A stretch of 37,954 nt of DNA, from positions 1 to 37,954 of the IMG/VR virus record IMGVR_UViG_3300025325_000080; one strand, given 5' to 3'. The notes under the pieces are model-generated. The model was given only the letters and a program-made list of their open reading frames with translations. It had not been told where the DNA came from and made no database searches. The stretch comes from a virus. Below are positions 35,165 to 37,954 of this stretch, piece by piece (position 1 is the first letter of the stretch; the number at the start of each line of letters is the position of its first letter). Made by a program: the position numbers and the translations under genes.

Positions 35165-35473
35165 CTATTCCGCAAAAAATTCACGCGAAATTTCGTGTTG
35201 AATCTCGAAGCAAGCTGTCAGAGTGTATCGGTTTCCCAGCCGTCCGGCGTTGGGCTCTTCATATGCCGCCTGAAACGGAAGATATTTATAAACCGTCTTC
35301 CATTCCTGCTCAGAGGGACACACGCGATCGCGCATGATCGACAAGAGAACATAGTCCAATGCGCAGCACATCTCCACCATCAACCCGCGCGGTAAGATCC
35401 GTATGACGTTTTTGCCCGGTGAGCCTTTGGCTTCGCTGTATTGATCATCAAGGATTTCGTTTAATTTTTTCAT
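35165..35473 (-). CDS. hypothetical protein, paralogue of the protein at 6419-6724
   Basis: The product has 102 residues. It opens K-K-L-N-E-I-L-D-D-Q-Y-S-E-A-K and ends G-N-R-Y-T-L-T-A-C-F, matching the protein at 6419-6724 over most of the length. Two copies in distant parts of one genome indicate duplication and then reuse in early and late regions. Function unknown. The stretch before ATG 35473 reads AGAAAGA, a modest ribosome site. Confidence 0.65.
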   Translation of the reverse strand: MKKLNEILDDQYSEAKGSPGKNVIRILPRGLMVEMCCALDYVLLSIMRDRVCPSEQEWKTVYKYLPFQAAYEEPNAGRLGNRYTLTACFEIQHEISREFFAE

Positions 35474-35492
35474 TCTTTCTGCCTTCTGCGTT

Positions 35493-37421
35493 TCACAACC
35501 CAAACTCATCCGAATTAACGTATTCCTGGTAACTAGTCATCTCGCGCAATGGCTGGATCCGGAACAAACCATCGATCCCGGCAGCCAGCAGGTCGACGCG
35601 CTTCGTGTCGCCTGCATTTTTCTTCGAGATCATAATGTTCTCCTTTGTGTCGATGATCTCCTGCGCGTTGCCCACGCACCAGGTCAGCAGAGGCGATCCA
35701 TCATGCACGAGCTTGCCACTGGCGACCGCCTCTCGAAATAATTTCGTTGGCTCATTTAGATTCGGCATCGTCTGCCGCACTTCGATGGTGGTATAGCCCA
35801 GATCATCCAGTTCGTTTTTTAGATGCGTCGCATTGTATGGATCATAGCAGAATTCATGCACCTGCCAGCCATTCAGCGCCGCGTAATGATACTTCAACAG
35901 CCTGGTCATTGTCCGTTTTTTTTCTTTTTCATCATCAGAAGCCAATTCTTCGGCGAGCAATTTTCCGTTGATCGCCTCGATCTGATCGATCAACGTTTGA
36001 TAATCGGTCACATCCCCCTGGGTGATCGTCAGCCATCCGGCCTTCGCCCAATCGCGGTACGGGATTTTGTCAGTCTTCCGATGTTTATCCACCGCGCCCT
36101 CCGGCATGAATCCATGAGCCGATATCCCAATGCAATCATTTGGCAAGGCAAAAAGATACGCGAGGGCGGTGAGATCGATCTTCTTCGAAAGATCCCCGCC
36201 CACGATGCACAACAAGCCGCGCGTCATCTCCAGGAACGTTTGCCGTGACACCGCGCATTTGTCCCACTGCGATTGCTGGCTGCCCTCACCCACCATGTAA
36301 TCGCCCATATAACTATGCTCATTCCCATGCTGCCATTTGTTTAAGTTCTTGATCCGGAACGAACGGATCTTCTCCGGGATCTTCGAGCCAAACGCGGTAT
36401 CGTGCTGTTGTTTCAATTTTTCCAGCCCTTTCGGTGTGGATGCCCGCAGCGGGTTTGATTTGATCCAGTTGCGAGGATCGTGCTCATCGTCGCGTTCATC
36501 CATTTCACGGATGATGACAAAATAACGTTCGTTCTTTGTCGCATCCGCCTTATCGCTCACGGACCCTTCCAGGATCAACTTGCAATATTCATATTCCTGG
36601 TGACATGGACTCTCCACATCATCCCCTGCAGTGGTGATCGTGAAGATCAATGGCTGCGCGCGCTGGCCCTGCGCACTGGACATCACATCGAACAACTTGC
36701 TCGTCGGATGCGCATGATACTCATCGATGAACGCGCACGATGGATTGAATGAATCTTTGTTCTTGATCTCTCCGGAGAACGCCTTCATTTCCCCGCCGCG
36801 CGTCCGATGACTTATCTCATATTTTGCAATCCGCAGGCGTTTGCGCAGGTCCCGGCTTTTATCTGCCATCGTCTTTGAATAGTTGTACAGCACCCGTGCC
36901 TGGTTGCGGTCCACCGCAGTGCAATACACTGACGGACTCATTTCGGTATCTCCCAGCATCATATAGAGACCGATGCCCGCGCCGCGCGTGGTCTTTGCAT
37001 TCTTGCGTGCCTCGGTCACGAATGCCATATTGAATCTGCGCAGGCCCGTCTCACGTCCATTCGCGCGCGTGATCTTTTCTGATCGGGAAACCCAGCCGAA
37101 GATGCAGCTCAGCTCGAACACATGTGCTGGAATTAATTCAATCGGCTGCCCTGCTAATTGTCCCTCCACATGGACCAGTTGCTTAAACCATTCTATCGAA
37201 ACAAAGGTTGCCTGCTCTGGATCGAAGGTCCACAGCCACTCCGGATCGCGCGGCGGGACGGGTCTGGCCGTTGCCTTCTCGATCCGCTTTGCAATCAACG
37301 CCGGCAGCTGCCCAGCGCGCGCTAGATCACACAGGTGACGCAGACATGCGAGCCGTTCCCATCTCCCGGTAACGATGGTTTGCTCGACCGCGTTGACCGC
37401 GTATTGCGTGGCTGGGTGCAT
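35493..37421 (-). CDS. terL: terminase large subunit
   Basis: The product has 642 residues. The N-terminal ATPase has a Walker A-like E-A-R-K-N-A-K-T-T (about residues 137-145) and a Walker B F-I-D-E-Y-H (about 231-236). The C-terminal nuclease has the acidic motif V-G-G-D-L-S-K-K-I-D (metal Asp), C-Y-D-P-Y-N-A-T and later Asp. It pumps DNA into the head and cuts the concatemer. ATG 37421 shares a base with the terS stop (TGATG); TTG 37424 is less likely. Confidence 0.96.
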   Translation of the reverse strand: MHPATQYAVNAVEQTIVTGRWERLACLRHLCDLARAGQLPALIAKRIEKATARPVPPRDPEWLWTFDPEQATFVSIEWFKQLVHVEGQLAGQPIELIPAHVFELSCIFGWVSRSEKITRANGRETGLRRFNMAFVTEARKNAKTTRGAGIGLYMMLGDTEMSPSVYCTAVDRNQARVLYNYSKTMADKSRDLRKRLRIAKYEISHRTRGGEMKAFSGEIKNKDSFNPSCAFIDEYHAHPTSKLFDVMSSAQGQRAQPLIFTITTAGDDVESPCHQEYEYCKLILEGSVSDKADATKNERYFVIIREMDERDDEHDPRNWIKSNPLRASTPKGLEKLKQQHDTAFGSKIPEKIRSFRIKNLNKWQHGNEHSYMGDYMVGEGSQQSQWDKCAVSRQTFLEMTRGLLCIVGGDLSKKIDLTALAYLFALPNDCIGISAHGFMPEGAVDKHRKTDKIPYRDWAKAGWLTITQGDVTDYQTLIDQIEAINGKLLAEELASDDEKEKKRTMTRLLKYHYAALNGWQVHEFCYDPYNATHLKNELDDLGYTTIEVRQTMPNLNEPTKLFREAVASGKLVHDGSPLLTWCVGNAQEIIDTKENIMISKKNAGDTKRVDLLAAGIDGLFRIQPLREMTSYQEYVNSDEFGL

Positions 37422-37882
37422 CAATCAAACTTCTCCCCGAATTCATCCCTGGGTATTTCATCCGCGCGCTTCTTGATCAGTCGCGTGCGTGCATCTGGAG
37501 TGAAACCTAACCGTTCCGAATATTCCAGGATCCGCCGCATATACGTTTGCAGGATCCGATGATCATCCTTTGTTAGTCGTGCTTTATCGGCGATCTTCTT
37601 GTATTTTGACACCCCCTCGCAGAACAAGGCAAGGATCTCACTGTCCAGCGCGTCGAGCATATCCTTTCCACCGGTCAGCCCGGCGATCTCAGTGATTTTC
37701 TTGTCCCAGATCTCGCGCGCTGACCTGCTCAGCCAGATCGGAGGGGCAATGCTCGCCTTATCCGCGCGCTCGAAGGCCCGCGCGCTTTCCTCGCGCGCTT
37801 GGATCTCTTTCGCTGTCCAGTGTTTTCTTCCATTTTTCTTCCCCACATCCATGGTTTTCGCAGCAACGGTTCTGGCTGGCAT
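37421..37882 (-). CDS. terS: terminase small subunit (P27 family)
   Basis: The product has 153 residues. R-A-F-E-R-A-D-K-A-S-I-A-P-P-I-W-L-S-R-S-A-R-E-I-W-D-K and L-D-A-L-D-S-E-I-L-A-L-F-C are the typical P27 helices, and the end contains L-G-F-T-P-D-A-R-T-R-L. It recognises the packaging site and loads the large subunit. The start has only a weak ribosome site. The sequence from its start to the window edge and on to the HNH stop at 41 would be about 112 bases if circular. Confidence 0.92.
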   Translation of the reverse strand: MPARTVAAKTMDVGKKNGRKHWTAKEIQAREESARAFERADKASIAPPIWLSRSAREIWDKKITEIAGLTGGKDMLDALDSEILALFCEGVSKYKKIADKARLTKDDHRILQTYMRRILEYSERLGFTPDARTRLIKKRADEIPRDEFGEKFD

Positions 37883-37954
37883 CGCGGCTCACAATCTTAT
37901 GTTGTCCCTAAAAATAACAGAAAGCGCATTGGGGACTCTTTCGCGCGTCTGCCA

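Noticed and set aside
1-37954. Direct terminal repeats proving a circular assembly
   Set aside because: The first and last bases share no visible repeat; circularity rests on gene order and the internal attP only.

Overview
The window reads as one complete, circularly permuted genome of a temperate tailed phage with a long non-contractile tail (siphovirus type, HK97-like gene order). Almost every gene runs leftward on the minus strand. Read in transcription order from the right edge, the genes are: terminase small and large subunits, a few small proteins, portal, S49 head-maturation protease, scaffold-like protein, major capsid protein, decoration-type protein, head-tail connector and closure proteins, gp10-like joining protein, tail terminator, major tail protein, a tail assembly chaperone with a probable -1 frameshift, an 807-residue tape measure protein, distal tail and tail-associated proteins, and three adhesin or tail-spike genes ending near 16.7 kb. 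The HNH nuclease that normally precedes the terminase small subunit sits at the extreme left edge (41-388). The two window ends therefore join naturally into HNH-TerS-TerL, so the window is best read as a circle or circularly permuted contig. No host gene is seen.

The integration module lies inside the window. A tyrosine recombinase (13285-14145, plus strand) runs into the 3' half of a tRNA-Gly(CCC) and then a strong terminator. Phage genes lie on both sides of that tRNA fragment, so it is best read as attP rather than attL or attR. Small helix-turn-helix proteins (14334-14552, 15215-15427) and a rightward accessory gene (14687-15070) lie beside it.

From 13.2 kb leftward runs an accessory and early operon. 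It holds a small protein, a stand-alone GGDEF-like domain protein, several small proteins, a membrane cluster (two-helix proteins, a lipoprotein with a second membrane segment, an FtsK/HerA-type ATPase and a four-helix membrane protein with a C-terminal C2H2 finger), a winged-helix protein that is probably the replication initiator, and several short conserved unknowns including two near-duplicate Cys-rich proteins. Further left are a Cro-like HTH protein, a protein ending in a J-domain-like HPD segment, a two-domain response regulator/HD-GYP phosphodiesterase, a membrane-anchored coiled-coil protein and a rightward GIY-YIG/NUMOD3 endonuclease that looks like a selfish insertion. No DNA polymerase, helicase or endolysin is recognised.

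The most unusual content is non-coding. (1) Eleven 36-bp elements of the form TCTTGT-N24-ACAAGA all lie in gaps between genes, five of them in a 595-bp gene-free island. (2) A large inverted repeat with an 86% AT loop lies inside the putative initiator gene and looks like a replication origin. (3) There are three perfect palindromes of 38, 32 and 30 bp. (4) Many gaps between structural genes are filled with unrelated short tandem repeats or hairpins.

The host cannot be fixed from sequence alone. The intergenic 7-bp-type tandem repeats, the Thr/Pro/Ala-rich lipoprotein linker and the REP-like hairpins remind me of Chloroflexota (Anaerolineae-like) genomes. This is a weak inference.
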